From: Acidobacteriota bacterium | GTDB taxonomy: Bacteria; Acidobacteriota; Vicinamibacteria; Vicinamibacterales; UBA2999 | Length of the DNA: 64,000 nucleotides | Assembly (NCBI GenBank): GCA_030697165.1 | Contig: JAUYQQ010000002.1 | Coordinates: forward strand, 124,001-188,000 | Direction of reading: 5' to 3' | Shown: piece after piece, positions 50,156 through 58,324 of the stretch | Position numbering within the stretch: the stretch's first letter is position 1 | Layout of the letters: each line of letters starts with the position of its first letter | Notes under the pieces: model-generated | Told to the model about the DNA's origin: nothing | Databases searched by the model: none | What the model saw: only the letters and a program-made list of their open reading frames with translations | Program-made: the position numbers and the translations under genes

Positions 50156-50358
50156 GCAGCTTGAAAGGAAACGTTCAGGAGTTCACCCGGAGCCTCCTGG
50201 TGTTCGAGGCGCTCGGCCAGCACCCGCAGGGCGAGGGCCTGGACCTTCGCCACTGCCTCTGGCCGATCTGCCCCATAACAGAGCACTCCGGCGAGGTCAG
50301 GAATCTCGGCGATCCACCGGCCGTCCTGTTCACGTTCGAGCTCAATCTTGAAGATCAC
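50152..50358 (-). CDS. hicB: HicB-family antitoxin
   Basis: A 68-aa partner of the HicA-type toxin. IELEREQDGRWIAEIPDLAG followed by VLCYGADRPEAVAKVQALAL is the HicB partial-RNase-H-like fold (DUF1902/UPF0150 type). No DNA-binding domain is present after it, so regulation may be limited to toxin binding. GTG 50358 is fixed by TAGAGT (50365-50370) six bases upstream. The divergent molybdenum subunit gene has a similar TAGAGT box, and the two starts are 54 bases apart. Confidence 0.8.
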   Translation of the reverse strand: MIFKIELEREQDGRWIAEIPDLAGVLCYGADRPEAVAKVQALALRVLAERLEHQEAPGELLNVSFQAA

Positions 50359-50412
50359 AATGGCACTCTAGCACCCGGACCTCCCCTCAGCAAGATAGGC
50401 TAGAGTCTGGCT

Positions 50413-52551
50413 ATGGGGCGCGCGGTAGGGGCCAATGTTCGTCGTAAGGACGGTGACGCCAAAGTCACCGGCGCCGCCAAGTACATCGACGACCTGGCGT
50501 TCCCCGGCATGCTGTTCGGGGCGACCATTCGCTCCACCATTCCTCGTGGCGAGATCGTCAACACCCACCTCGCGCTCTCTCCCGACTTCATCGTTGCCGA
50601 CTACCGTGATGTCCCGGGCCAGAATTACATCGCGCTGATCGATCCCGATCAGCCGTGCCTCAGCGAAGGCGAGATCCGGCACGTGGCGGAGCCGGTCCTG
50701 CTGGTGGCGCATGCCGATCGCCGCGCGCTGTTTGGCATCGAGCAGCGCGTGCGGTTCGACTACACAGCGCTGGCCCCGAATTACGATCCCGAGTCGTCTG
50801 ACACCTGCTTCAAGAAGATCAACATCGACAAGGGCGACCTCGACCAGGGCTTTCGCGAGGCTGAGATCGTCGTTGAAGGCGAATACCGCACCGGCCACCA
50901 GGAACAGCTCTACATCGAGACCAACGGCGTGATTGCCGTGCCGGGCGACGGCCACATCACCGTCTACGGATCGTTGCAGTGCCCGTACTACGTGCACAAG
51001 GCGTTGGTCGGGGTCACCGGCCTGCCCGGCCACCGGGTGCGCGTTGTCCAGGCCGAGACCGGCGGCGGCTTTGGCGGCAAGGAAGAGTACCCCTCGGTGC
51101 TGGCATGCCACGCGGCGGTGCTGGCCATGAAGGCCGGCCGGCCCGTCAAGATGATCTACGACCGGGTCGAGGACCTGCTGGCGACGACCAAGCGGCATCC
51201 GGCGATCGTTCGGCACCGGACGGGCCTGACCCGCGATGGGCGGATAACCGCCATGGACATCGAAGTGGTGTTGGACGGCGGCGCCTATGCGACGTTGAGC
51301 GGCGTGGTGCTGTCTCGCGGCGTGATTCACGCCGCCGGTCCCTATCGCTGCGATCACGTCCGCATTCGCGGCCGGGCGATGATGACGCACACGCCGCCCA
51401 ACGGCGCCTTCCGCGGCTTCGGCGCGCCGCAGACGCAGTTCGGCGTGGAAGCCCACATGGATCGGGTGGCCGACGCGCTCGGTCTCGAGCCCGTGCGCCT
51501 GCGGGAAATCAACGCGCTTCGTCCGGGCGATACCACCGCGACCGGACAGAAGCTGGGCAAGGACGCGAGCGCGTTGCCGGTGCTGCGCGAGGCGGTCAAG
51601 CGATCGGGATTCAAGCAGAAGCGCCGCCAGTGGCGCGGCACCAATCGCGGCATCGGCCTGTCGCTGTTCTTTCACGGCTCTGGCTTCACCGGTGCCGGCG
51701 AGGTCAAGCTGGCCTCGAAGGCGTCGCTCGAGCTGACCGCCACCGGCGCCCGCATCCTGGTGGCCAGCACGGAGATTGGCCAGGGCACGCGGACCATGCT
51801 CGCGCAGATCGTGGCCGACGCGCTGGGCGTGCCGTTTGCGGCGATCACGGTGCACGTCCCCGATACCGACGCGGTGCCCGACAGTGGGCCGACGGTGGCA
51901 TCGCGCACCTGCATGATCGTCGGCAAGCTGCTGGAGCGGTGCGCGCGCGGCATGCGGCGCAAGCTCGGCCGGCTGACGCCGCCGCAGTACTTCAAGAAGC
52001 ACGGGCCGTTCACCGTGACCATGCAGTACGAGCCACCGGCCGGCCAGCTGTGGGACGACGTCCGGTATGCCGGCGACGCGTATGGCAGCTATGCCTGGGG
52101 CTGCAACGTGGTGGAGATCGAAGTGGACCCGGTGACGTTCGAGGTGACGCCGACGCACGTGACGGCGGTCGCCGAGATTGGCAAGGCGATTCACCCGGTG
52201 ATGGCCGAGGGCCAGATCCAGGGCGGCACTGCGCAGGGCCTGGGCTGGGCGCTGCTCGAAGAGGTCGTGATGCGCGACGGCCGCATGGCCAATGCGCAAC
52301 TCACCAACTACATCATCCCGACGCCCATGGATGCGCCGCCGATTGACGTCGTCGTGCTCGAGCGTCCCTACGCGCACGGTCCGTTCGGCGCCAAGGGCGT
52401 GGGCGAGATGCCGATCGACGGACCGGCGCCGGCGGTGATCAATGCGCTCAGGCACTGCGGGTTCGACGTGCGCTCCCTCCCCGCCACGCCCGAACGGCTG
52501 ATGAAGGGCAAGTTGAAAGTTGAAGAGTTGAAAGTTGGTAGTTTCAGTTGA
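50413..52551 (+). CDS. molybdenum-binding subunit of a xanthine dehydrogenase-family hydroxylase
   Basis: 712 aa. Cofactor and active-site motifs of the CoxL/XdhA group are [33 protein letters not shown] and [10 protein letters not shown], with the base-catalyst Glu665. The substrate may be a purine, N-heterocycle, aldehyde or CO; the CO-dehydrogenase signature loop (AYRCSFR) is not seen, so CO is unlikely. TAGAGT (50401-50406) lies six bases before the ATG (leaderless). The last residues ([11 protein letters not shown]) are read from a GTTGAAAG tandem repeat, so the natural C-terminus ended earlier. It is followed by 2Fe-2S and FAD subunits. Confidence 0.92.
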   Translation: MGRAVGANVRRKDGDAKVTGAAKYIDDLAFPGMLFGATIRSTIPRGEIVNTHLALSPDFIVADYRDVPGQNYIALIDPDQPCLSEGEIRHVAEPVLLVAHADRRALFGIEQRVRFDYTALAPNYDPESSDTCFKKINIDKGDLDQGFREAEIVVEGEYRTGHQEQLYIETNGVIAVPGDGHITVYGSLQCPYYVHKALVGVTGLPGHRVRVVQAETGGGFGGKEEYPSVLACHAAVLAMKAGRPVKMIYDRVEDLLATTKRHPAIVRHRTGLTRDGRITAMDIEVVLDGGAYATLSGVVLSRGVIHAAGPYRCDHVRIRGRAMMTHTPPNGAFRGFGAPQTQFGVEAHMDRVADALGLEPVRLREINALRPGDTTATGQKLGKDASALPVLREAVKRSGFKQKRRQWRGTNRGIGLSLFFHGSGFTGAGEVKLASKASLELTATGARILVASTEIGQGTRTMLAQIVADALGVPFAAITVHVPDTDAVPDSGPTVASRTCMIVGKLLERCARGMRRKLGRLTPPQYFKKHGPFTVTMQYEPPAGQLWDDVRYAGDAYGSYAWGCNVVEIEVDPVTFEVTPTHVTAVAEIGKAIHPVMAEGQIQGGTAQGLGWALLEEVVMRDGRMANAQLTNYIIPTPMDAPPIDVVVLERPYAHGPFGAKGVGEMPIDGPAPAVINALRHCGFDVRSLPATPERLMKGKLKVEELKVGSFS

Positions 52552-52594
52552 AAGTTGCAGTTTCAGTTTCAGTTTCAGTTGCAGTTACAAGTTC
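52510..52594. repeat. GTTGAAAG / GTTTCA tandem tract
   Basis: Imperfect units of AGTTGAAAGTTG and CAGTTT run from the last codons of the molybdenum subunit gene to the start of the 2Fe-2S subunit gene. Because the two motifs are complementary, the tract can fold on itself. Confidence 0.7.
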
Positions 52595-53068
52595 ATGGCG
52601 ATGATGGTCACGATCAACGGAAAGAGGCGCCGGCTCGACGTGCCGCCGATGACCCGGCTGCTCGATGTGCTGCGCGAGCACTGCGGGCTGACCGGCACCA
52701 AGGAGGGCTGCGGGGAGGGCGAGTGCGGGGCCTGCACCGTGCTGGTTGACGGCGTCGCCGTGGATTCGTGCCTGGTTCCGGTGGCGCAGGTCGAGGGGTG
52801 CCGCGTGGTGACCATCGAGGGCGCGGCGGTGGCGAAGAAGAATGCCAAGGCGCTGCAGGATGCCTTTGTCGAGCACGGCGGCGCGCAGTGCGGCATCTGC
52901 ACCCCTGGCATGATCATGGCCGCGTGCACGTTGAAGGCGGGCTGCTCGCGCGACGAGATTAAGACCGCGCTTGCCGGAAACCTGTGCCGCTGCACGGGCT
53001 ACATCAGCATCTTCAACTCGGTTGAAGCGGGATTCCGGAAGAAGGGTCCGCGTGCCGGTCGACGCTAG
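52595..53068 (+). CDS. 2Fe-2S subunit of the molybdenum hydroxylase
   Basis: 157 aa. A ferredoxin-like N-terminal cluster site, [16 protein letters not shown], with a fourth Cys in DSCLVP, and a C-terminal four-helix cluster domain, [16 protein letters not shown], with LCRCTGY. All eight Cys are present. It passes electrons from the molybdenum site to FAD. Starts at 52595, 52601 or 52604 are all possible; MAMMVTING is used. The 3' end overlaps the FAD subunit gene. Confidence 0.93.
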   Translation: MAMMVTINGKRRRLDVPPMTRLLDVLREHCGLTGTKEGCGEGECGACTVLVDGVAVDSCLVPVAQVEGCRVVTIEGAAVAKKNAKALQDAFVEHGGAQCGICTPGMIMAACTLKAGCSRDEIKTALAGNLCRCTGYISIFNSVEAGFRKKGPRAGRR

Positions 53069-53954
53069 GACGCTCACGCTGCACCGGCCGCGCAACCTGA
53101 AGGCGGCGCTGGCGATGCTCGCCAGCGAGCCCACGCTGACGCCGATCGCCGGCTGCACGGACGTGATGGTCGGCCTGCACTTCGGTACGAGCGACCAGCG
53201 CCGGTTCATCGACTTGTGGCCGCTCGACGAACTGCGGGGGATTACGGCCGGTCGGGCGGGTAGGGCGGGTAGGGCTGGTCAGGGAGTGCGGATTGGCGCG
53301 CTCACGACCTACAGCGAGATCATCGCGTCGCCGATCATCAGGAAACGGGTGCCGATGCTGGTCGCGGCGGCCAGGGAGATTGGTGGCGCGCAGATCCAGA
53401 ACCGCGGCACGCTTGGCGGCAACATCGCGAACGGTTCGCCGGCCGGCGATACGTTGCCGGTGCTGGCAGCCGCTGACGCGCGGATCGTGTTGCGCAGCAC
53501 CGGGGGGGAACGGCGTGTGCCCTTCAACGAGTTCTATACGGGCTATCGCACGAGCGTGCGGCGCCCCGACGAGCTGATCACGGCGGTCGAGATTCCGGCC
53601 ATCGAAGGACGCCAGTGGTGGCGCAAGGTCGGCACGCGTCGCGCCCAGGCGATCTCGAAGATCACGATGGCGGGGGTTCATGGTCCGGCTAACCACCTTC
53701 GCCGAGGCTACGGCGGTCAAGAAGCCGGACGCCACATTGGCAGTGTGCGTATGGCCTTTGGGTCGGTCGGACCGACCGTGGTGCTCGCGCAGAAGACGGC
53801 GCGGTTGCTCGCGGCCGGCGGCTCGCTGGCGGCCGCGCAAGTGTTGTTGCGCGAAGAGATTGCCCCGATTGACGATGTGCGGTCGACGGGGGAGTATCGC
53901 TCGCAGGTGGCCGCCAACCTGCTCGCGCAATTCTGGAAGGAAACTCATGAATAA
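53052..53954 (+). CDS. FAD-binding subunit of the molybdenum hydroxylase
   Basis: About 300 aa of the CoxM/XdhB type. FAD-binding motifs are [15 protein letters not shown] and [20 protein letters not shown] (about 115-135). Two stretches look foreign: [13 protein letters not shown] near residue 75 is read from a GGTCGGGCGGGTAGGGCGG tract, and [18 protein letters not shown] near residues 212-230 is read from a palindromic repeat (53683-53736). Both keep the frame, so function may be preserved. GTG 53052 overlaps the 2Fe-2S subunit; its TAA overlaps the next ATG (ATGAATAA). Confidence 0.87.
   Translation: MPVDARTLTLHRPRNLKAALAMLASEPTLTPIAGCTDVMVGLHFGTSDQRRFIDLWPLDELRGITAGRAGRAGRAGQGVRIGALTTYSEIIASPIIRKRVPMLVAAAREIGGAQIQNRGTLGGNIANGSPAGDTLPVLAAADARIVLRSTGGERRVPFNEFYTGYRTSVRRPDELITAVEIPAIEGRQWWRKVGTRRAQAISKITMAGVHGPANHLRRGYGGQEAGRHIGSVRMAFGSVGPTVVLAQKTARLLAAGGSLAAAQVLLREEIAPIDDVRSTGEYRSQVAANLLAQFWKETHE
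53683..53736. repeat. palindromic repeat within the FAD subunit gene
   Basis: GTCCGGC (53683-53689) and GCCGGAC (53724-53730) flank an inner hairpin, TTCGCCGAGGCTACGGCGG. The suffix GCCACATTGG matches the GCTACAT suffix of the copies at 26637 and 27868. In the next frame it reads VRLTTFAEA. Confidence 0.7.
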
Positions 53955-54774
53955 GTGCCAGGGTGCCAGGGTGCTCCTCGCGGTGCTCGTATTGGCGTAC
54001 CCGGTTCATGCGCAGGCCCAGGGCACGGCCGCCGGGGATCGCGTGATGGCGGTCGTGCGCGCGGCGGTGGCGCCGGCGCTGCCGTATCCCGACACCGACG
54101 ATACCGGTTCGATGCCGGCCAACAACTCGCCGGTCCCGTTGTGGATGGTGCGTCCGCTGCAGCCGGGCGAGCGCATCATCGAGGTGCTGGCCAATCCGCT
54201 GAACGAGGTCAACCAGACGCGGGCCGCGAGGGCCATGGCCCTGATCGGCGCCGCCGTCGAGGTCGCGCAGCGGCGCGCCGAACTGCAGTACGAGCACGCC
54301 GTAGCGGAAGCGAAGCGGACGGGCCGCTCGCAGGACGTGGACGGCGTGAGCCTGTCGGACGAGGGCGTGGCCGGGGCCCGCATCGACGCCGAAGCCCACG
54401 TCACCATCGACGTTGACTTCAATCAGCCCGCCTATGCGTTTGGCATCGATTCGGGGGTCGCGCCAGCGCCGTCGCGCCAGGTGGCGATTGCCGGTGCGGT
54501 GGCGGTGATCACGACGCCATCGAACGTGTTTCGGACCAAGGGCGTGGAACGAACCGAGGAGAAGTACTGCGCGGCGGAAGCCCTGGTCTATTTCGGCGCG
54601 GTGTCGGCCCCAGAGGTACGGGAGCGGTCAGAGCACGCCTATCAGGTCACGGCCACGGCGGTCCCGGGCGGCACGTCGCAATCCGTGATCGTGCGGTTGC
54701 GCGGCAACGAGGCCCTGATCAGCGAGATTCTTGTCAAAACCGACTGGCACCGGGTGCAGGAACTTCTGAAGTAG
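53947..54774 (+). CDS. secreted protein of unknown function following the molybdenum hydroxylase
   Basis: 275 aa. A signal peptide (about 1-24: VLLAVLVLAYPVHAQAQG) is followed by an acidic domain without recognised family: PLWMVRPLQPGERIIEVLAN, QRRAELQYEHAVAEAKRTGR and an internal beta-rich part (AEAHVTIDVDFNQPAYAFGI). The ATG overlaps the FAD subunit stop, so it belongs to the same transcript and may serve the hydroxylase, for example in substrate handling. That is inference from position only. Confidence 0.65.
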   Translation: MNKCQGARVLLAVLVLAYPVHAQAQGTAAGDRVMAVVRAAVAPALPYPDTDDTGSMPANNSPVPLWMVRPLQPGERIIEVLANPLNEVNQTRAARAMALIGAAVEVAQRRAELQYEHAVAEAKRTGRSQDVDGVSLSDEGVAGARIDAEAHVTIDVDFNQPAYAFGIDSGVAPAPSRQVAIAGAVAVITTPSNVFRTKGVERTEEKYCAAEALVYFGAVSAPEVRERSEHAYQVTATAVPGGTSQSVIVRLRGNEALISEILVKTDWHRVQELLK

Positions 54775-54783
54775 CGCCGCCGT

Positions 54784-54820
54784 CCTACCTAGTGGCCCCT
54801 CTTACACAGGCCAAGGTAGG
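54784..54820 (+). promoter_or_regulatory. hairpin covering the ribosome site of a small gene
   Basis: CCTACCT (54784-54790) pairs with AGGTAGG (54814-54820), which is also the ribosome-binding sequence of the 34-aa gene at 54825. An inner GGCC/GGCC adds to the stem. It could also weakly end the upstream operon. Confidence 0.45.
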
Positions 54821-54824
54821 AAGT

Positions 54825-54929
54825 ATGTTCAGAATCATCGATTGGAATTTCTCGGGAACCATCCACGTGGTCGTTCCCGCACTGCTCGCAGGTTCGATGC
54901 TCGCCGCCGGCGTGCTGTCGTTCTTCTAG
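54825..54929 (+). CDS. small membrane protein of 34 aa
   Basis: ATG 54825 to TAG 54929 encodes MFRIIDWNFSGTIHVVVPAL followed by LAGSMLAAGVLSFF, one hydrophobic helix with a short polar N-terminus. AGGTAGGAAGT just upstream is a good ribosome site. It ends three bases before the stop of the convergent VWA gene. Too short for family assignment; the ribosome site and single-helix character are the evidence. Confidence 0.5.
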   Translation: MFRIIDWNFSGTIHVVVPALLAGSMLAAGVLSFF

Positions 54930-54932
54930 CGC

Positions 54933-55844
54933 TTACGACTTCGGGTTGTCGGGCGCGGCGAGGTAACTGCGGCGCGCCCGCACCGTCATGCCGGGCCGGT
55001 TCACCTTCACCTCGAGCTTGTGGATCTTGCCGTCGAGGTTCACCGGCGCAAAGCCGATCAGGTACTGGCTCCGCAGTTCTTGCGCGACGCGCGTGAACGT
55101 CGGCGCCAGGTCGACCGTCTTGACGAGTTCGAAGTAGCCGCCGCCGGTTTCGTCGGCAATCTTCCGCAAGTCGCGCGATGGCCGGGTCTTGGTGACGCGC
55201 ACGCCGTTGAAGTACTCCGACTCCAGGCCTATCGCATAGACCATCACTTCTTCGTCGCGGGCCTGCTCCATGACGCTCTTGAAGCTGGCGCGGCTGGCGG
55301 TGTCTTCGCCGTCGGTGAACACCAGCACGACCCGCCGGCCGTCGATGCCTTTGAGCGCGTCAAGGCTGGCGGCAATGCCGTCGTTCAGGCGGGTGGGGTT
55401 GCCAAAGTAGAGATCGTTCAGCGCGCCGATCAGCTCGTCGCGGTCGTTGGTGAACGTGCCGCTCAACTGGATCTTGTCGTTGAACGCGCCGACCTGCGCG
55501 CGGTCCACCGGCATCAACCGAAGCAGGAACTGTTCCGCGGCGCGGTTGAGCAGCTTCAGGTTGGCCGTCATGCTGGCGCTCGTGTCGAGCATGACGACCG
55601 CCGTGAAGGGCTGCGACTCGTTCGAGAACAGCGAGACCTCGACGGGCTTGCCGTTGTCAGCAATGGAGAAGTCGGTGCGCTCGAGATCGGGCACCAGGCG
55701 GCCGGTTGAGTCCACGACGGTGGCGTAAATGGGGACGGTGCGAACAGACGACTTGAAAATCGGCTGATCTTGCGCCGACGCCGCCAGCACAGCGGTTCCC
55801 GCCAGCAGGACGCCGGCGCACACAATCGAGGACAACCTGTTCAT
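54933..55844 (-). CDS. VWFA-related protein of the acidobacterial type, secreted
   Basis: 303 aa. A signal peptide (about 1-24, AVLAASAQ) is followed by the family's N-terminal module, VPIYATVVDSTGRLVPDLERTDFSI, and a VWA domain with an intact adhesion site, D87-S89-S91 in MLDTSASM, and FTDGEDTASRAS. The C-terminal HKLEVKVNRPGMTVRARRSY matches the family's last strand (an Arg/Tyr-rich end, as in the gene at 16023). It stands alone, with a TAAAGT box nine bases before the ATG. Confidence 0.86.
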   Translation of the reverse strand: MNRLSSIVCAGVLLAGTAVLAASAQDQPIFKSSVRTVPIYATVVDSTGRLVPDLERTDFSIADNGKPVEVSLFSNESQPFTAVVMLDTSASMTANLKLLNRAAEQFLLRLMPVDRAQVGAFNDKIQLSGTFTNDRDELIGALNDLYFGNPTRLNDGIAASLDALKGIDGRRVVLVFTDGEDTASRASFKSVMEQARDEEVMVYAIGLESEYFNGVRVTKTRPSRDLRKIADETGGGYFELVKTVDLAPTFTRVAQELRSQYLIGFAPVNLDGKIHKLEVKVNRPGMTVRARRSYLAAPDNPKS

Positions 55845-55899
55845 GACACCCCAACTTTAGCAAAGGTCGTGCCCTGGCCGCCTACACTAAAGGCAGCCC

Positions 55900-56094
55900 A
55901 TGCCTGCCGTACTTCCCGGCCTGTGCGGTGATTGCGCCCACGCCCGGCTCATCGATAGTGGCCGGTCCACCTTCTACCTGTGCCAGCTCGCGCAGACCGA
56001 TCCGCGTTTCTACCGGTATCCGGTCCTGCCCGTGATGACGTGCCCGGGCTACCAGCCGTCCCGGCCCGGGCCCGATGATAAGCTGACCGGATGA
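55900..56094 (+). CDS. small cysteine-rich protein, possible zinc-binding
   Basis: 64 aa with four cysteines: CGDC near the N-terminus, then STFYLCQLAQTD and LPVMTCPGY. The spacing (CxxC...C...C) suggests a zinc knuckle. Tyr/Pro-rich strings, FYRYPVLPV, lie between. The family is not recognised. The TGA overlaps the ATG of the DsbA-like gene (ATGA), so the two are coupled. TACACT lies about 11 bases before the start. Confidence 0.6.
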   Translation: MPAVLPGLCGDCAHARLIDSGRSTFYLCQLAQTDPRFYRYPVLPVMTCPGYQPSRPGPDDKLTG

Positions 56095-57158
56095 CGTTTT
56101 CAGGATTCCTCCGAAGCACGGCCATGGCCAGCCTGGCCGTCCTGACGGTGACCGCCTGCTCCGAGTCGTCCAGCGCGGCAGGACAAGCGCTGCCGGCCCC
56201 CGCCGGCAACCCCGACCAGGTCGTGGCCGAAGTCGCCGGGCGCCAGGTGACGCTGCGCGAGGTTGACGCCAAGTGGGAAGAGTTCGATGCGGCCGAGCGC
56301 GCGCGCGTCACCCAGTTGATGTATCAGAACCGCCGCAACATGCTCGACCAGGTGGTCGGCGAGATCCTGATCGAAGACGCCGCGAAGGCCGCCGGCATGC
56401 CGGTCGCGACCTATCTGTCACAGGACGCCGCCAAGCGCGCGCTGCCCGTGACCGATCAGGAGGTCGCGCAGTTCTTCGAGGCCAACAAAGATCGCACGCA
56501 AGGCCGCACGTTCGAACAGCTCAGCCCGCAGATCAAGGACTTCCTGGCCAGCCAGCGCACGCAGCAGGCGCGCGCGCAACTGGTGGAAGAGCTCAAGGCC
56601 AAGAGCACCGGCGTGAAAGTGATGCTCGACCCGCCCCGTTACACCGTGGCGACGACCGCGGCGGACCCGGTGCGCGGCCCGGCCTCGGCGCCGATCACCA
56701 TCGTCGAGTTCTCCGACTACGAGTGCCCGTTCTGCGCCCGCGTCAACCCGACCCTCGACCAGGTCCGCAAGGCCTACGGCGACAAGGTGAAGATCGTGTT
56801 CAAGGATTTCCCGCTGCCCAATCATCCGCAGGCGCCGAAGGCCTCCGAGGCGGGGCACTGTGCCAACGAACAGGGCAAGTACTGGGAGTTGCACGACCTG
56901 ATGTTCGCCAACCAGCGGGCGCTGACGGTACCCGCGCTCAAGCAGTACGCGACGACGCTCGGCCTGGACATGACGGCGTTCAACCAGTGCCTGGACTCGG
57001 GCAAGCACGCCGGCCTGGTCGCGGCCGGCCTGAGGCAGGGCGAGAGCATGGGCGTGAACTCGACGCCGACGCTGTACATCAACGGCCGCGCCCTGATTGG
57101 CGCGCAGCCGTTCGAGGCGTTCAAGCAGATCATCGACGAAGAACTCGCCAGGAAGTGA
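56091..57158 (+). CDS. DsbA-family thioredoxin-fold lipoprotein with SurA-like N-terminal region
   Basis: 355 aa. A lipoprotein signal ends at Cys23 (VLTVTACSES). Residues about 40-170 are helical and resemble the SurA/peptidyl-prolyl isomerase N-terminal chaperone part (EVAGRQVTLREVDAKWEEFD). Residues about 190-350 are a DsbA-like thioredoxin fold with active site Cys212-Pro-Phe-Cys215 and the cis-proline loop VNSTPTLYING. It probably makes or reshuffles disulfides in the periplasm, anchored to a membrane. It is coupled to the cysteine-rich small protein upstream. Confidence 0.85.
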   Translation: MTFSGFLRSTAMASLAVLTVTACSESSSAAGQALPAPAGNPDQVVAEVAGRQVTLREVDAKWEEFDAAERARVTQLMYQNRRNMLDQVVGEILIEDAAKAAGMPVATYLSQDAAKRALPVTDQEVAQFFEANKDRTQGRTFEQLSPQIKDFLASQRTQQARAQLVEELKAKSTGVKVMLDPPRYTVATTAADPVRGPASAPITIVEFSDYECPFCARVNPTLDQVRKAYGDKVKIVFKDFPLPNHPQAPKASEAGHCANEQGKYWELHDLMFANQRALTVPALKQYATTLGLDMTAFNQCLDSGKHAGLVAAGLRQGESMGVNSTPTLYINGRALIGAQPFEAFKQIIDEELARK

Positions 57159-57250
57159 TTCTTGCCGGGAGGGCACTTCTTGACGGGAGGGAACCTCTTG
57201 TCGGGAGGGCACTGCTTGTCGGGAGGCACTCCTTGTCGGGACCGATTCCC
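57159..57250. repeat. tandem repeat block, CTTGTCGGGAGGGCACT units
   Basis: Five imperfect units of about 18 bp (CTTGCCGGGAGGGCACTT and variants) fill the gap between the DsbA-like and quinone oxidoreductase genes. The reverse-complement form of the same unit lies on the other side of the oxidoreductase gene at 58247. Confidence 0.85.
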
Positions 57251-57270
57251 TTTCACAGCAGACGAATCCC

Positions 57271-58245
57271 ATGAAAGCGATTCTCGCGCACGAGTTCGGC
57301 GGTCCTGATGTCCTGAAGCTGGAGGACGTCCCGGACCCCGTGGCTGGCAAGGGGCAGGTCCGGGTTCGCATTCACGCCGTCGGCGTGAACCCCTACGACA
57401 CCTACATGCGCGCGGGCGGCTATGCGATCCAGCCCGCGCTGCCGTACACCCCTGGTGCGGACGCAGCGGGCGTGCTCGACCAGGTCGGTAACGGCGTGTC
57501 GGGTTGGAGCTCCGGCGACCGCGTCTACATCAGCGGTACCGCGCTCGGCAAGGCGCACGGCGCGTACGCCGAACTCGCCGTGTGCGAGGCCGCGCAAGTT
57601 CATCGCCTCCCGGCGCGCATCACCTTCGCACAAGGGGCCGGGTTGTTCGTGCCCTACGTGACTGCGTGGCGTGCGCTCTTTGGGAGGGCCAACGCCCGCG
57701 CCGGCGACACGGTGCTGATTCATGGCGCCAGCGGCGGCGTCGGCATCGCGGCGACGCAGTTTGCGGTGGCGGCGGGGTTGACCGTGATCGGCACAGCCGG
57801 AACGGACGAGGGACTGGCCGAGGTCGCGAAGCAGGGCGCGCACCACGCCTTCAATCACCGTCTCGAGGGTTACCTCGCACGGATCACCGCGGCGACTGGC
57901 GGCCGCGGGCCGGATCTCATTCTGGAGATGCTCGCAAACGTGAACCTAGATCACGACCTGACTGTCGTGGCGCCCGGCGGCAGAATAGTCGTGATCGGCA
58001 ATCGCGGCCGGGTCGAGATCGACGCCCGTAAGATTATGACCAAGGATTGTGCGGTTTACGGTCTGGCGTTATGGGGTATTCCCGCGGACGAAGTGCGCCG
58101 GGCGCACCAGGCAATCGTCGCCGGCCTGGAAAGCGGTGCGCTCAACCCTGTGGTCGGGAAGGAAATGCCATTGGGAGACGCCGCCCGGGCGCACGTGGCG
58201 GTGATGGAGCCCGGCGCCCGCGGCAAGATCGTGCTCATCCCTTGA
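57271..58245 (+). CDS. NAD(P)H:quinone oxidoreductase of the MDR (zeta-crystallin-like) family
   Basis: 324 aa. An N-terminal GroES-like fold (DVPDPVAGKGQVRVRIHAVG) and a Rossmann domain with GASGGVGIAATQFAVAAGL (about 150-168) that binds NADPH. The zinc ligands of alcohol dehydrogenases are absent, as in the QOR subfamily. It reduces quinones or activated enones; the exact substrate is not known. It stands between two tandem-repeat blocks of opposite orientation. Confidence 0.9.
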   Translation: MKAILAHEFGGPDVLKLEDVPDPVAGKGQVRVRIHAVGVNPYDTYMRAGGYAIQPALPYTPGADAAGVLDQVGNGVSGWSSGDRVYISGTALGKAHGAYAELAVCEAAQVHRLPARITFAQGAGLFVPYVTAWRALFGRANARAGDTVLIHGASGGVGIAATQFAVAAGLTVIGTAGTDEGLAEVAKQGAHHAFNHRLEGYLARITAATGGRGPDLILEMLANVNLDHDLTVVAPGGRIVVIGNRGRVEIDARKIMTKDCAVYGLALWGIPADEVRRAHQAIVAGLESGALNPVVGKEMPLGDAARAHVAVMEPGARGKIVLIP

Positions 58246-58246
58246 T

Positions 58247-58310
58247 CCCGACAAGAGGTTCCCTCCCGACGAGAGGCTCCCTCCCGACAAGCATTTCCCT
58301 CCCGGCAGGC
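58247..58310. repeat. tandem repeat block, CCCGACAAGAGGTTCCCTC units
   Basis: Three to four units (CCCGACAAGAGGTTCCCTC, CCCGACGAGAGGCTCCCTC, CCCGACAAGCATTTCCCTC) of about 19 bp. They are the inverse of the block at 57159, so the oxidoreductase gene is flanked by inverted arrays. TAGACT (58313-58318) follows directly and serves the next gene. Confidence 0.85.
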
Positions 58311-58324
58311 ATTAGACTGTCCCC

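Noticed and set aside
51361-51450. Carbon monoxide dehydrogenase large subunit
   Set aside because: The CoxL signature loop AYRCSFR is not present; the motif here is GAFRGFG, typical of other xanthine dehydrogenase-family enzymes.
50368-52455. 695-codon antisense open frame over the molybdenum subunit gene
   Set aside because: High-GC shadow frame: His/Arg/Ala-rich, no domain, and the sense strand has clear active-site motifs.
57159-57250. CRISPR or attachment site
   Set aside because: Imperfect 18-bp tandem units with no spacers, integrase or tRNA nearby.
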